DNA of 64,000 nt, taken from the NCBI GenBank assembly GCA_049999725.1, contig JBNGIS010004247.1:473634-537633 (forward strand), written 5' to 3'. This DNA comes from Haplomitrium mnioides. Taxonomy: Eukaryota; Marchantiophyta; Haplomitriopsida; Calobryales. The translations under genes and the position numbers were made by a program. Below, piece by piece: positions 52,191 to 64,000 of the stretch; positions within the stretch are counted from its first letter, which is position 1, and each line of letters opens with the position of its first letter. The notes under the pieces were generated by a model. That model made no database searches. It was not told the origin of the DNA and saw only the letters and a program-made list of their open reading frames with translations.

Positions 52191-55084
52191 ATCAACCCAA
52201 AGCAAGGAAGTTCCGAGGAGTCCATGGGGCGCTGTAGAAACGTGGCGCTCCTAGTGTGCTTCACGGAATTTAGAAGGCGACATGACAGCTCCTAGGGGCC
52301 TGAAAAGCTCGACAGGATCGCACCACTCTAAGTGGGGAACCCGATTAAGCGGGCTTCGATCCGTCTTACAACGTGGAGAGACTGCTTAACAGGGATCTGC
52401 TAAGGGGGGTCTGACGGGTCCGAGGTAAGGGCAAATTGGGGATAAGCAAAGCAGCGACTGATAAAAAGGTAACTTGTCACCATTATGCGGCATGGAGGAC
52501 TGCTTAAAGCAACTGTGGGGCTAAGCGGGAAATGCAAAGCGGCAACGCATCACAGTTTTCAAGCTTAAGGGAGTCTGTGGAGCGCTGCGGAAACGTGGCA
52601 GCCCTGGTGCACTTCACGGGATTCGAGGACACGTGGCAGTCCCAAGGAGTTTGCGGACGCTCAGCGGAAAATTGGCGAGTCCTACAAAACTTCACGGGGT
52701 CTAGCGTCCCTATGTGGGGAACCACAGTTAAGGGGGTTCCGATCAGCCTCCCTACGTGGGGAGCCCACTTAACGGGGACCGTTAGGAAACCCAACCGGAG
52801 ACCAATGAAAGAGATTCGAAATGGTAATTTATCGCAAGTCCGACCAGAAAAGAGCAAGAAAAGCCGAAAGGGTGATGAATCACGGGTCCGGCCAGACAAA
52901 GAGCGAGCAGTGACGAAAAGGTGATCTATCAATGATCCAACCAGAAGAACCAAGGAATGTGAAAGGATGACTTATCAACGATTTGGCAAGAGGCAAGGGA
53001 AGAGCACCGAAATAGCAACTTATCGTGGGTCTGACTAGAGGAGAACTGAGGAAAACCGAAAGGGCGATCTATCACAGTTCCGGCCAGAGGAGAACCAAGT
53101 GGTGCCGAAAAGGTGATCAATCGACGATATAGCCGGAGGAAGATCAAGAGGGCAAAAAGATGATCCATCGACGATATGGCCAGAGGAAGTTCAAGGAATG
53201 GCGGAAAGGCAATCAAGCGACGATCCGGCTAAAAGAAGAAGCAAGGGACCAACAGTTGAAAGGGCGACCTATCGCAGTTCCGAAAATGGCGAGGACGAAA
53301 GTTTGATAGAGCGACGTTGAAAGTTTGAAGAGGATCAAAAGGAAATCCACTATAGTTCTTATATCAAGCAGAGAGAAAAGTTAAGCGAAGGGAGCCTTTG
53401 TTCTTATTGCGAGTGGGTTCCGAAATGGCGACAACGGTACCGTTCTTACTCGACAAGAGAAGAGTTTTCCGGATGACGTGGCATTCGCGGAAGAGAGGAG
53501 AAGTCAGTGCAGGTCAACCACAGAATCCAGTCAATGCAACAATCTGACTACCCTCGTGCGGGGCGGCGTCGGACAGCGCAGTTGCGGATGACGTGGTGGG
53601 TAGGACACATGGCGACGTGTAGGGTTCCGCAAGCGACAGCGGGGTTCCGAGGAAGTTTGCGGATGACGTGGCGGCTTGCGAGGGTCCACGAGCGCTTGCG
53701 GAAGCGTGGCGGCTTACGGAGGTCTGCGGGCGATTGCGGGGGCATGGCAACAAGGAGAATCGATGAAAATTGAGAAGCAGCCCGCGGGATGCGTTGAGTA
53801 ACCCATTTGCTGTGAATCCAATCCTCTCCAAATAAATTTTCTTCAAATTTCTCTACGGGAAAAACCTCTCCGACCAACTTCGGATCTGCGCTCAACGTGA
53901 TGCTTCGAAGAAATCGAATCAGGATTGCTACGAGGTTGCTAATACGTCCAGCGGCAAAGCGATTCCTAGTAAAAAATCTGCAGTAGAGAGCATTACGAAT
54001 CAAAAGCAGGGTTCAGCCAAGCCTTATCCGAAAATTTTCCTCCCCCGATCTTGAATGCTTCAAAGAGATGACCGTTAAACGCGGGCTGTTTGCCAGGTGT
54101 CAGCTTGTCAAGAAACAGTTGTAAACGAGAAAAATGGCCAAAGTCCAGCGAAGAGGAGGGAGTTAATCTTGATCAAGAATTTGTTGAGGGGGACGCGCGC
54201 CTGCCAAGCGGGTGTAGGTGGGATCGCTGCGACATTTGAGGGGTTGTTGCTTATGCAAAATTGAGTTGTGAGAGCAAACTCAAGGAGGAAGAAGCAGCGA
54301 GGGAGAGAGGAGAGAATTCCAACCAAGATTCACGTGAGGGAGTAGACTCGTGCAGGGGGACTAGCGTGGGTAGAGGTGGACTAGAGGGGCATTGAGAATC
54401 ATTGAGCGAGGAGCTCTAGAGTCTCAGGCGATCCAGGTGGACTCATCGTTGCAGGTGCACCAGTATTTGGAGGTGGATTGCCACTTGAATTTGAAGGGAG
54501 TTCTTTCGATCTCGAATTCATGAGAGGCTTCCAAGGGGGGATCTTGGGGTCGTCTCAACATCGTCTATGCAGGAGCATCAATCTTAGGGGCGCTTGGGGG
54601 CGTTTCTGGTCGTAATTGTCAAGTGGAATCAAGAGAGGAGTGGCTGTGTTAGTGCCTGCGCACTACATAGAAGATCCATTCGAAGCTCAAAGTGGAGTGG
54701 GTGGCCAGTAGTCGAGGGGACTGTCTTCTAGAGGTGGAAGTTAAAGAAATCCTCTTCTGAGCTTGAGGAAGTAAATTCATGGCTTCTCGCGATGGAAGTT
54801 GAAAAACTATGTGAATGAGAGTAGGTGGATGAAGGATTGGAGGAGAATTGAAGTGTTGATGAGAGTTGAAGGAGGATTGAGAGAAAAGATCAGTTCTTGA
54901 GAGGTGGAAAAAGGATTGTATTGTTGGCAAGACAGTGTGGAAGTATTGGTGTCTTTATGTTTATGTGTGTTGTTAGATTTGTGTTTTGTTTGTAGTTCTC
55001 GGAAATTCTTAGTTTTAGAAGGCATGCATTTCATTTGTCCAATCGTGAGGACACCCTAGACAATGGAAGCTAGGACTAACAACA
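52190..55084 (+). repeat. LTR body of element G with ACGTGGC-rich subrepeats
   Basis: Repeated GCGGAAACGTGGCAG-type units (52.2-52.7 kb), GTGGGGA.CC..TTAA.GGGG blocks (52.33, 52.71, 52.76 kb), GGCCAGA.GA.GAACCAA / GGTGATCTATC.A blocks (52.8-53.2 kb) and GATGACGTGGC units (53.47-53.71 kb). From 54.3 kb it is colinear with the last third of the LTR of element A. The resemblance to the LTR of B in inverted orientation ties B, G, A and C into one superfamily. Confidence 0.65.
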
Positions 55085-55094
55085 NNNNNNNNNN
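55085..55094. other. Assembly gap (10 N)
   Basis: Short run of N just before the primer-binding site of element G. Confidence 0.99.
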
Positions 55095-55124
55095 TGTCTT
55101 CCAAGTGGCACCTTTCGAGGTTAA

Positions 55125-55139
55125 GGCCTGAAGGAGGGG
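55125..55139 (+). other. Primer-binding site of element G
   Basis: GGCCTGAAGGAGGGG, preceded by TCTTCCAAGTGGCACC. Element A has TCTTCTAAGTGGTACA before its own site, so the alignment runs across the LTR end. Confidence 0.65.
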
Positions 55140-55369
55140 TGTGTATGCTTGGGTGTTGTTGAGTGTTGTGCAATCATTCCTGAACTGGCAAGCAGAAGTT
55201 GGGGTCCATTTGGTGCAAATCCCCTCCCATAAAAGGTCTCGAAACACTAGTCAGCCCTTAAGTGAGGGTAACTCTATCGGAAAAGAATTAAGGCTCCGAC
55301 TACGGGGCTAACACAAATCTCAGAATTGGAGCAGAAGAAGAAGAGCCTTGGCCGTAGGTGGGATTGTGC

Positions 55370-55600
55370 ATCAGAATAGAAGCTCTCAAACCTCAAACTC
55401 AAAGCTTGCAGACCTCAAAATCAGAGCTTGGAGAGTTCAATATCGAAGAGCAAACCTCAAAATCGAGGTGCATGGCTCAAAATCAAAGCGCAGACCTCCA
55501 AATCAAAGCTTAATCGTGGAGTCAAGGGAAGACCTTAGAATAGAAGCTCGCCGACCTCAAACTCAAAGCTTGCAGACCTCAAAATCGGAGCTCCCTATAT
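55370..55600 (+). repeat. Short dispersed repeat (GCAGACCTCAAAATCAAAGCTT)-like
   Basis: About seven imperfect units of roughly 28-35 bases. The same words occur near 51.4 kb and, in reverse complement, near 0.68-0.77 kb. Confidence 0.75.
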
Positions 55601-56309
55601 GAGCTCTCTTGCCCAAAAGCAACTTCCCTACACTAGAATGGCCTCTTTTTGTGTGCACCCGCGAGCATCCAATGAAGCGTTTTCGATATTTTGATCGATC
55701 TTGATAGCTCAACAAGAAAAAATTGGTTTGCTACAAAGAATTTTCGTGTCTCAATTTTTAGTGAAATGGTCATAAGGTGAAGTTTGACTACAACGCGAGA
55801 TTTATTGGTTCTTGGTGCAATGGCTCAACATATAATGGGTCAATGGCTCGCAATTCCAAGATTCTACTTTTTTTGTGGTTTTGCTAAGTAAGTGGTTATG
55901 AGGTTTTAAAGGGGTGGCGTAGTCAATGTTGACCAAGTGCACCACTTTGACTTCTAACAAGGTGGTGTTGACAACTCTACTTTGTTGTTTTTGTTCTAGA
56001 GTTAAATGACTATAGAGAAAAAATAGGCTCAAAGGTCTCATATCACCTCAAAAGAGTACAAGCTTATAATAGAGAGAGAAATCCTAGATCAATAGCTCTT
56101 TTGTGGATTTAATACTCCATGATTTGAAATATGAATAAGAGAGCTAGAATTCAATCTCTTTCCTATAGTGATTTTGAATAGAACAAAAACTACATGACTA
56201 AAGTATCCATCCATTTTTCATATCATGTCTTCTCACTGTGACTTATGATTCACCATTTGCAACCTTAACAGAAGGCTCAACTGGTCTATAGAAATTTTCA
56301 TTTTTCCAT
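55601..56309. other. No supported gene; transition into satellite
   Basis: A+T-rich sequence without credible frames. The minus-strand frame at 55802-56041 has no recognisable motif. Satellite similarity begins near 56.31 kb. Confidence 0.5.
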
Positions 56310-59300
56310 ATAATATTTTTATAATAGAGCTAGATCTACACAAACCTTGTAATAGTAACAAGTTTGTGAGGACCAAAGTTGAACTTCACTAGGATTCTTG
56401 TGAGTAAGATAGGTCTATAGGAATTAAAAAATAGTTAGAAGTTTATATTGACTAGAGTAGATTTTGACTAGATTTTAAATAACTTAGTTGAGTACATAAA
56501 AATGGATTCATAAGTAGAAGTAAGTATGCACAAGAGTAAATTCTAACCAACATTTTTATAATTGAGCTAGATCTACATGAGCATTAAAATAATTACAAGT
56601 TTTTTTGAACCATACTTGAATTTTACTAGCATTCATGTGACTAAGCTAGATCTACAAAAACACAAAAAAATAGTAAGAAGTTGATGTTGAGTGGAGTAGA
56701 TTTTGACTAGGTCCTATATACCTGAGTTGAGTTTACACAAATGGAGTTACAACTCAAATTTAGTGTGCACAAGAGAAAATTTTGACTATTATTTCTATGA
56801 TAGAGCAGGATCTACAAGAATGTTATAATAGTTGCAAGTTTGGGTAGACATAAGTTTAATTTTAGTAGCATGCATGTGACTAAGCTAGATCTAGAAAAAA
56901 AGAAGAAAGGTGGAAGTTGATGTGAGTTTAAGTAGATGATGACTAGTTACATAGCAGAGTTGAGTTTAGACAAGCAAAATTATAGCTAGAAGTAAGTGTA
57001 CACAAGAGCAGATTTTGACTAACATTTCAGTGATAGAGCTAGATTTAGAAGAATGTAATAAAAGCTAGAAGTTTATGTGAAAAACAATTGAATTTGACTA
57101 ACATGCATATGACCAAGCTAGATCTACAAAAAACAAAAAAAAGCTAGAAGTTGATGTGGGCTACAAAATACTGTGACTAAATTGTATATAGCTGAGTTGA
57201 GTATGCATGCATGGAACTATAGTTGGAAGTAAGTCTACACAAGAGCACATTTTGACTAAAATTTCTATAATGGAGGTAGATTCACACAAACATAGTAATA
57301 TTTACAAGTTCATGTGGACCATAGTTGAACTTGACTAGCATTTATATGACTAGCTAGATCTATAAAAACAAAAAATTAGTTAGACGCTGACGTGGAGTGG
57401 ATTAAATTTTGACTAAATTTTGTAGAGTTGAGTTGAGTGTGCACAAGTTTAGATTTTGACTAAATTTTTTATGATAGAGTTAGATCTATATGAACACAAG
57501 AATGGTTGCAAGTTTGTGTGGACCATAGTTGAATTTGTTTAGTAGTTAGAAGTTGATGTGGACCATAGTTGAATTGGACTTGCATTCATATGACTAAGCT
57601 AGATCTGCAAAACAAAAAACAAGATAGTTAGAAGTTGATGAGTAGTGGAGTAGATTTTCACTAGATTTTATATAGCTGTGTTGAGTTTACAAAAATTGAG
57701 TTATAGGAGGAAGGTTGTTCGCACATGAGGAGTTTCTTACTAGTATTTCTATGATAGAGCTAGATCTAAAAGAACGTAGCAATAACTACAACTTTGTGGA
57801 GATAGAAGTTGAATTTGATTAGCATTTATGTGACTAAGCTAGATCTAAAAAACAAAAACTAGAAGTTAATGTGGACTATATTAGATCTTGACTAAATTTC
57901 ATATATTGGCGAGTTGAGTATACACGAATGGAATTATAGTTGGAAGATAGTATGCAGAAGAGTAGATTTTTATTATCAATTCTACGATAGAGCTAGATCT
58001 ACACGAACATAATAGTTGGTATAAGTTGATGTGGACTATAGTTGAATTTACCTAACATTTAAGTGACTTGCAAGATTCATAAAAAAACAAAAGAAGGGTT
58101 GGAAGTTGATGTGCACTTAAGTAGATTTTGACTAGAATTTATATACTTGAGTTGAGTGTAGATGAATGGCATTATAGCTCCAAGTTAGTGTCTACAAGAG
58201 TATATTTTGACTAACATTTCTACATAGAGCATATGACTAAGCTAAATATAATAAAACAAAAAAATTGGTCATAAGTTGATGTTGACTTGTGTAGATTTTG
58301 ACTAAATGTTATATAGCTGAGTTGAGTATATATGAATGGAATTATAACTCAAAGTTAGTGTGTACAAGAGTAGTTTTTAACTAGCATTTTTATGATAGAG
58401 CTAGATCTATATAGCCGTACTAATAGTGACAAGTTTTTGAAGACCATAGTTGAATTTGACTAGCATTCACGTGACTAAATGTAATCTACAATAAAGAATA
58501 AAAAGTAAGAAGTTGATGTGTAGTTTAGTAGATTTTCACTAGATTTTACAAAGATGAGTTAAGTTTACACAAATAGATTGATTGCTTGAAGCAAGTGTGC
58601 ACAAGAGTAGATTTTGACTAACATTTTCATGATTGAGCTTAATCTACATAAACGTAAGAATAGTTACGAATTTGTGTGAACCATAGCTGAAATTGACTAG
58701 CATTCATGCAACTTAACTAGATCTACAAAAACAAATAAATTGTTGGACATTGATGTGGAGAGAAGTATATTTTGACTAGATTTTATAAACGTGAGTTGAG
58801 TATATATGAATGGAGCTATAGTGGGAAGTTAGTGTGCACAAGAGTAGATTTTTACTAGCATATCTAATATAGAGCTAGATCTACACAAGCATGATAATAG
58901 TTACACTTTTTTTGTGAACCATAGTTGAATTTGACTAGCATTCATGTGACTCTGCTAGATCTACAAAACAAAAAAAATAGTAAGAAGTTGAGGTGGACTA
59001 GAGTTGATTTTGACTAGATTTTATGTAGCTAAGTTGAGTATACACAAATGGAACTATAGCTCAAAGTTACTGTGCACATGAGTAGATTCTTACTAACATT
59101 TTTTATGATAGAGTTAGACCTACACAACACAATAATAGTAACAAGTTCGTAAAGACCATAGTTGAACTTGACTAGCATTCATGTGACTTAGCTTGATCCA
59201 CAAAAACAAAACAAAAAAATAGTAAGATGTTAAGGTAGACTAGAGTATATTTTGACTAGATTTTATACAACTTAGTTGAGTATACATGAATGGAATTATA

Positions 59301-62010
59301 GCTCCAAGTTAGTGTACACAACAATAGATTTTGACTAACATTTTTATGATAGAGTTAGACCTATGCGAACATAATAATAGATACAAGGTTATTTGTACGA
59401 AACTTGAGTTTGACTAACATTCATGTGACTAAGCTAGATCTACAAGAACAAATAAAACATTTAGAAGAGTAGAGTAGATTTTCACTTGATTTTATATAGC
59501 TGAATTGAGTTTACACAAATGGAATTATAGGTCAAAGTTAGTGTATAAGAGAAAAGTTTGATTAACATTTCTACGATAGAGCTAGATCTACAACAATGTA
59601 ATAATAGCTACAAGTTTGTGTGGACAAAAGTTGAATTTGACTATCATGTATGTGACTAAGCTTGATCTACGAAAAGGAAAGAGAAACCTAGAAGTTGTTG
59701 TAGATTGGAAAAGATTTTGACTTAATTTTTTACAAGTGAATTGAGTGTACACAAATGGAACTATAGCTAGAAGTTAGTCAGCACAAGAGAAAATTTTGAC
59801 TAACAGTTCTATGATGAATCTAGATCTATACGAACGTAGTAATAAGTACAAGTTCAAGTGGACCATAGTTAAATTTGACTAGCATTCATGTGACTAAGCT
59901 TGTTCTACAAGAAAATGAAAAGAAAATGTTTGAAGTTGATGTAGAGTATACTGGATTTTGACTAAATTTATATAGTTGAGTTGAGTATACACAAATGGAT
60001 TTAGAATTGAAGTAAGTGTGTACAACAATAGAATTCGACTAACATTTTCATAATAGAGCTAGATCTACACAAACACAAGAATAGTTACTAGTTTGTGTGG
60101 ACCATACTTGAATTTGACCAACATTTATGTAACCAAGCTAGATCAAAAAAAAAAAATTATTTTTAGAAGTTGATGTGGAATAGAGTAGATTTTTACTATA
60201 TTTTATATATGTGAGTTGAGTATACACGAATGGAGTTATGGATGGAAGTAAGTGTGCACAAGAACAAATATTGACTATCATTTTTATAATAGAGCTTGAT
60301 CTACATGAACATGATTATAGTTACAAGTTCGTGTGGACCATAGTTGAATTTGATTTGCATTCATGTGACTCAACTAGATCTACAAAAATGGAAAAAAAAT
60401 AGTAAGAAGTTGAGGTGGACTAGAGTAGATTTTGACTAGATTTTATATAGTTGAGTTGAGTATACACAAATGGAACTATAGCTAAAAGTTAGTATGCAAA
60501 TAAGAAGATTTTGACTAACATTTGTGTAATGGAGGTAGATCCACACCAACGTAGTAATAATAACAAATTCATGTAGAACATAGTTGAATTTCACTAGTAT
60601 TCATGTGACTAAGTTGGATTTACAAAAACAAAAAAAAGTAGGAAGTTGAGGTGTATTAGAGTAGATTTTGACTAGATTTTATATAATTGAGTTGAATATA
60701 TAAAACACGATTTATAGCTCGAGTTAAGTCTGCACACAAGTAGATTTTGACTAATATTTTTCATGATAGAGCTAGATCTACACAAATGTAAGAATAGATA
60801 CAATTTTGTGTGGACCATAGTTGAATTATGATATCATTCATGTGACTAAGCTAGATCTACAAAAACAAATCAATTGTTTGAAGTTGATATGAAGTGTCAT
60901 AAATTTTGATTAGAGTTTATTTAGGTGAGTTGAGTATACACAAATGGAATTATGGCTAGAAGTTAGTGTGCACAAGAGAACATTTTGACTTACTATTTTA
61001 TAATACAAGTAGATCTCTACAAATGTAATAATAGTTACAAGTTTGTGTGGACTATAGTTGATTTTGATTAGCATTCATGTGACTAAGCTAGACTGACAAA
61101 CAAAAAAAAAATTAGATGTTGATGTCAAGTGGAGTAGATTTTCACTAGATTCTATATAATTGTGTCTAATATACATGATTGGAGTTATAGCTAGAAGCTA
61201 GTCTATAGAAGAGTAGATTTTGACTAAATTTTTTTTTTGGAGTTAGATCTAAATGAACATAACAATAATTACAAGTTTATATGGTTCACAGATGTTGAAT
61301 ATGACTAGCATTCATGTGACTAAGCTTGATCTATAAAAACAAAAAAAATACTTGAAATCTCTATGGAGTGGAGTAGATTTTGGTTAGATTATATATATAT
61401 ATATATATGAGTTGAGTTTACACAAATAGAATTATAGCTGGAAGTAGGTGTGGACAAGAGTGGAGTTTGAGCAACATTTCTATGAAAGAGCTAGATCTAC
61501 ACAAACCTAATAATAGTTACAAGTTTGTGAAGACCACAATTGAATTTGACTAGCATTCATGTGACTAAACTAATTTTAAAAAAAAATTAGTTAGAAGTTG
61601 ATGTGGAGTGGAGTGGATTTTGACTAGATTTTTTATAGCTAAGTTGAGTATACACAAATGAAATTATATTTGGAAGTTAGTCTCCACAAGAGTAATTTTG
61701 ACTAACATTTTTAAATAGAGCTAGATCTAGAGGAATGTAATAATGGCTAAAAGATCATGTGTACCATAGTTGAACTTGACTAACATTCATGTGACTAAGA
61801 TAGATCTAAAACGAAAAAAAAAACAGTTAGAAGTTGATGTGGAGTGGAGTAGATTTTGAGTAGATTTTATATAGGTGAGTTGAGTATACACAAATTGAAT
61901 TAAAGCTGGAAGTTAATGTGCACAAGAGCAAATTTTAACTAACATTTTGGTGATAGAGCTAGATCTACTTGAATGTAATAATGATTTCAAGTTGGTGTGC
62001 ACCATAGTTG
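56310..62010 (+). repeat. Satellite array, about 236-bp monomer
   Basis: About two dozen diverged tandem copies. Spacing between successive GAGCTAGATCTAC boxes was measured as 240, 237 and about 235 bases in the 60.3-61.0 kb part. One monomer reads: GAGCTAGATCTAC, a TTACAAGTTTGTGTGGACCA segment, AGTTGAATTTGACTAGCATT, CATGTGACTAAGCTAGATC, an A-run, AGAAGTTGATGTGGAGTGGA, GTAGATTTTGACTAGATTTT, ATATAGCTGAGTTGAGTATA and TTAGTGTGCACAAGAGTAGA. One copy near 58.2 kb is shortened. The word TAGATCTA, a perfect palindrome, occurs twice per monomer, about 80 and 156 bases apart. No gene lies in the array. Confidence 0.93.
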
Positions 62011-64000
62011 AACTAGACTAGCATTTATACGACTAAGCTAGAAAAAAAATAGATTGAGGTTGATGTGCACTATAGTAGACTAGCATTTATATGACTAAGC
62101 TAGACAAAATAATAGATTCAACTTGATGTGCACTATAGTAGACTATGAATATAATTTACATAGTTGAGTTGAAATCTACACGAATGGTATAATGGCTTGC
62201 AATTAGTGTTTTCAAGAGTAGATTTTGACTTACATCCATAAGATAGAGCTAGTTCTACATGAATATTATTAATAGCTACAAGTAGGTGTGCACCATAGTT
62301 GATTTTGACCATTAACATGAGTAATCTAGATCTATACCAATGGAGTTATAGCTACAAGTATGTACCATAGTTGATTTTGACCATTAATATGACTAAGCTT
62401 GATCTATACAAATGGAGTAGTATTTTAAAGTGTGCACTATAGTTGATTTAAACCATTAATATGACTAAGATAGATCTATAAAAAGGTAGTAGTTACAAGT
62501 GTGAATTATAGTTGATTTTCACCATGAATATGACTAAGATAGATCTATATGAATGGAGTAGTAGTTACAAGTTTTCATTGTACTTACTTTTTCCCATTAA
62601 TATAGCTATACTAGATCTATAAAAATAGCATTGTAATAAGAATTGTGCACCATAGTTGATTTTGACCATGAATATGACTATGCTAGATCTATATAAATGG
62701 GTAGTAGTTATAAGTGTTCACCATTGTTGATTTCACCATTAATATAACTATGCTAGATCTATACAAATGGAGTGATAGTTACAAGCATGCACCATAGTTG
62801 ATTTTGACCATTAAAATGACTATGCTAGATCTATGCAATTGGAGTAGTAGCTAGAAATCTGCACCATAGTTGATTTTCACCATTAATATGACTAAGCTAG
62901 ATCTATATGAATGAATTAGTTGTTAAAAGTGTGCACCATAGTTAACTTTTACCATTAATATGACTAAGCTAGATCTATATGAATGGAGTAGTAGTTACAA
63001 TTGTTTACCAAATCAATTTGAACTATTAAAATGACAAAGATCAATCTATATGAATGGAGTAATAGCTACAAGTGTGCACCATAACTTTCTTTTAAATTAA
63101 CTATGACTAACCTAGATCTATAAGAATGGGGTAGTAGTTACAAGTGTGCGTGGTAGCTAATTTTGACCATTAACATGACTATGCTAGATCTATATAATAG
63201 GAGTAATAGTTACAAGTGTGCAACTAAATTAATTTTAACCACTAATATGATCATGTTAGATCTATACTAATGGAGTAGTAGTTACAAGTGATGAATGAGA
63301 TGATTTAGACCACTAAAATGACAAAGATAAATCTATACAAATGGAGTAATAGCTACAAATGTGCACCATAGTTTTTTTTAAGTAGCTATAACCAAGCTAA
63401 ATCTATAAGAATTGGGTAGTAGTTACAAGTATGCATGGTAGTTGTTTTTTACAATTAATATAGCTATGATAAATCTATACAAATAGAGAAGTAGCTACAA
63501 GTATGCACAATAATTGATTTTGACCATTAATATTACTATGCTAAATCTACATGAATGGAGTGATAGTTACATTTGTGCACCATAGTTGATTTTGACCATT
63601 GATATAAGAAAGCTAGATCTATACGAATGGAGTAGTAGTTATATAGTTACATGTATGCACCAAAGTTAGCACTGACCATTAATATGACTAATCTAGATCT
63701 ATACAAATGGAGTTGTAGCTATAAGTATGCACCGTAGTTGATTTCGATTGCTAATATGACAATGCTAGATCTATAAGAACATAGTACTAGTATCTAGAAG
63801 TATGCACTGTGAAAATGCTTGATCTATACAAATGGAGTAATAGTTACAAGTGCCCACCATTGTTGATTTTAACCAATAATATGACTATGTGAGATCTATT
63901 TGAATGGAGTAGTTACAAGTGTACACCATAGTTGATTTTGACCATTAATATGACTAAGGTAGATCTAAATGAATGGAGTAGTAGTTATAAGTATGCAACT
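62011..64000 (+). repeat. Satellite array, about 72-bp monomer, continuing past the window
   Basis: About 27 tandem copies of: AGCTAGATCTATACAAATGG, AGTAGTAGTTACAAGTGTGC, ACCATAGTTGATTTTGACCA, TTAATATGACTA. Adjacent AGCTAGATC boxes near 62895 and 62967 are 72 bases apart. The unit is homologous to the first 80 or so bases of the 236-bp monomer. The array is still running at 64000. Confidence 0.93.

Larger units (their letters stand above)
45345..55140 (+). mobile_element. Element G: long LTR of an A/C-type element, invaded by a LINE
   Basis: The first 100 bases (TGTCAGCCAGTGACATGGGG...) match the LTR start of element A. A minisatellite and a LINE follow. From about 52.2 kb the sequence again resembles the LTR of A (GCGGAAACGTGGC units; GAGGAGCTCTAGAG.CTC at about 54.40 kb; GAGGTGGAAGT.AAAGAAATCC at about 54.73 kb). 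Near 55125 the A/C-type primer-binding site appears, so this would be a 5' LTR with the internal part cut off at about 55.6 kb. Treating all of it as one LTR is inference. Confidence 0.6.

Noticed and set aside
56310-64000. CRISPR-like regular repeats
   Set aside because: The whole unit is repeated, there are no unique spacers, and the context is a plant genome with retrotransposons; it is a satellite.

Overview
This is a nuclear fragment of a land-plant genome that is rich in repeats. It is filled with degraded Ty3/gypsy LTR retrotransposons in plant-type layouts (very long LTRs, a chromovirus with a chromodomain, Asp-tRNA-type primer sites), one LINE, fragments of an old split gene and a large A+T-rich satellite array. 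I see no intact protein-coding gene and recognised no tRNA or rRNA gene. A large-genome lineage (gymnosperm, fern or a big angiosperm) fits, but the sequence does not let me name the organism. Assembly gaps lie at 18896-18995, 28811-29210 and 55085-55094.

Layout. 1-2164: a TA microsatellite and unclassified repeat debris. 2165-9664: element A, a short non-autonomous LTR element with LTRs near 3 kb and an internal part of only 1.9 kb, holding a partial gag and no pol. 9665-13330: LTR plus RNase H/integrase fragment of a minus-strand element (B), joined tail-to-tail to A. 13400-16922: minus-strand, frameshifted coding fragments of a gene I do not recognise. 16928-28034: element C, a nearly complete minus-strand Ty3/gypsy element with two LTRs and a TTATT target duplication. 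28035-28141: a further piece of the broken gene. 28142-36645: element D, another minus-strand Ty3/gypsy element flanked by GATC, with a chromovirus (E, to 32655) inserted in its left LTR. 36646-36980: an upstream piece of the broken gene. 38300-40100: plus-strand gag/protease relic. 40190-45255: element F, a gag-only LTR element. 45345-55140: long LTR of element G, carrying a 21-bp minisatellite and invaded by a minus-strand LINE. 56310-64000: satellite array whose period changes from about 236 bp to about 72 bp near 62.0 kb.

Relationships. Elements A and C share the LTR start TGTCAGC, the polypurine tract, an unusual primer-binding site (…AGAAGGAGGG), an LTR-internal subrepeat and a homologous gag segment. 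A therefore looks like an internally deleted partner once mobilised by proteins of C-like relatives (inference). Removing D and C, and keeping one copy of each target duplication, makes the flanking gene pieces adjacent. Across the D site one reading frame continues. So both elements landed within about 105 bp of the same coding region.

Motifs, repeats and junctions were read directly from the sequence. Family names follow from domain content. Mobilisation, ages and any regulatory role are inference.
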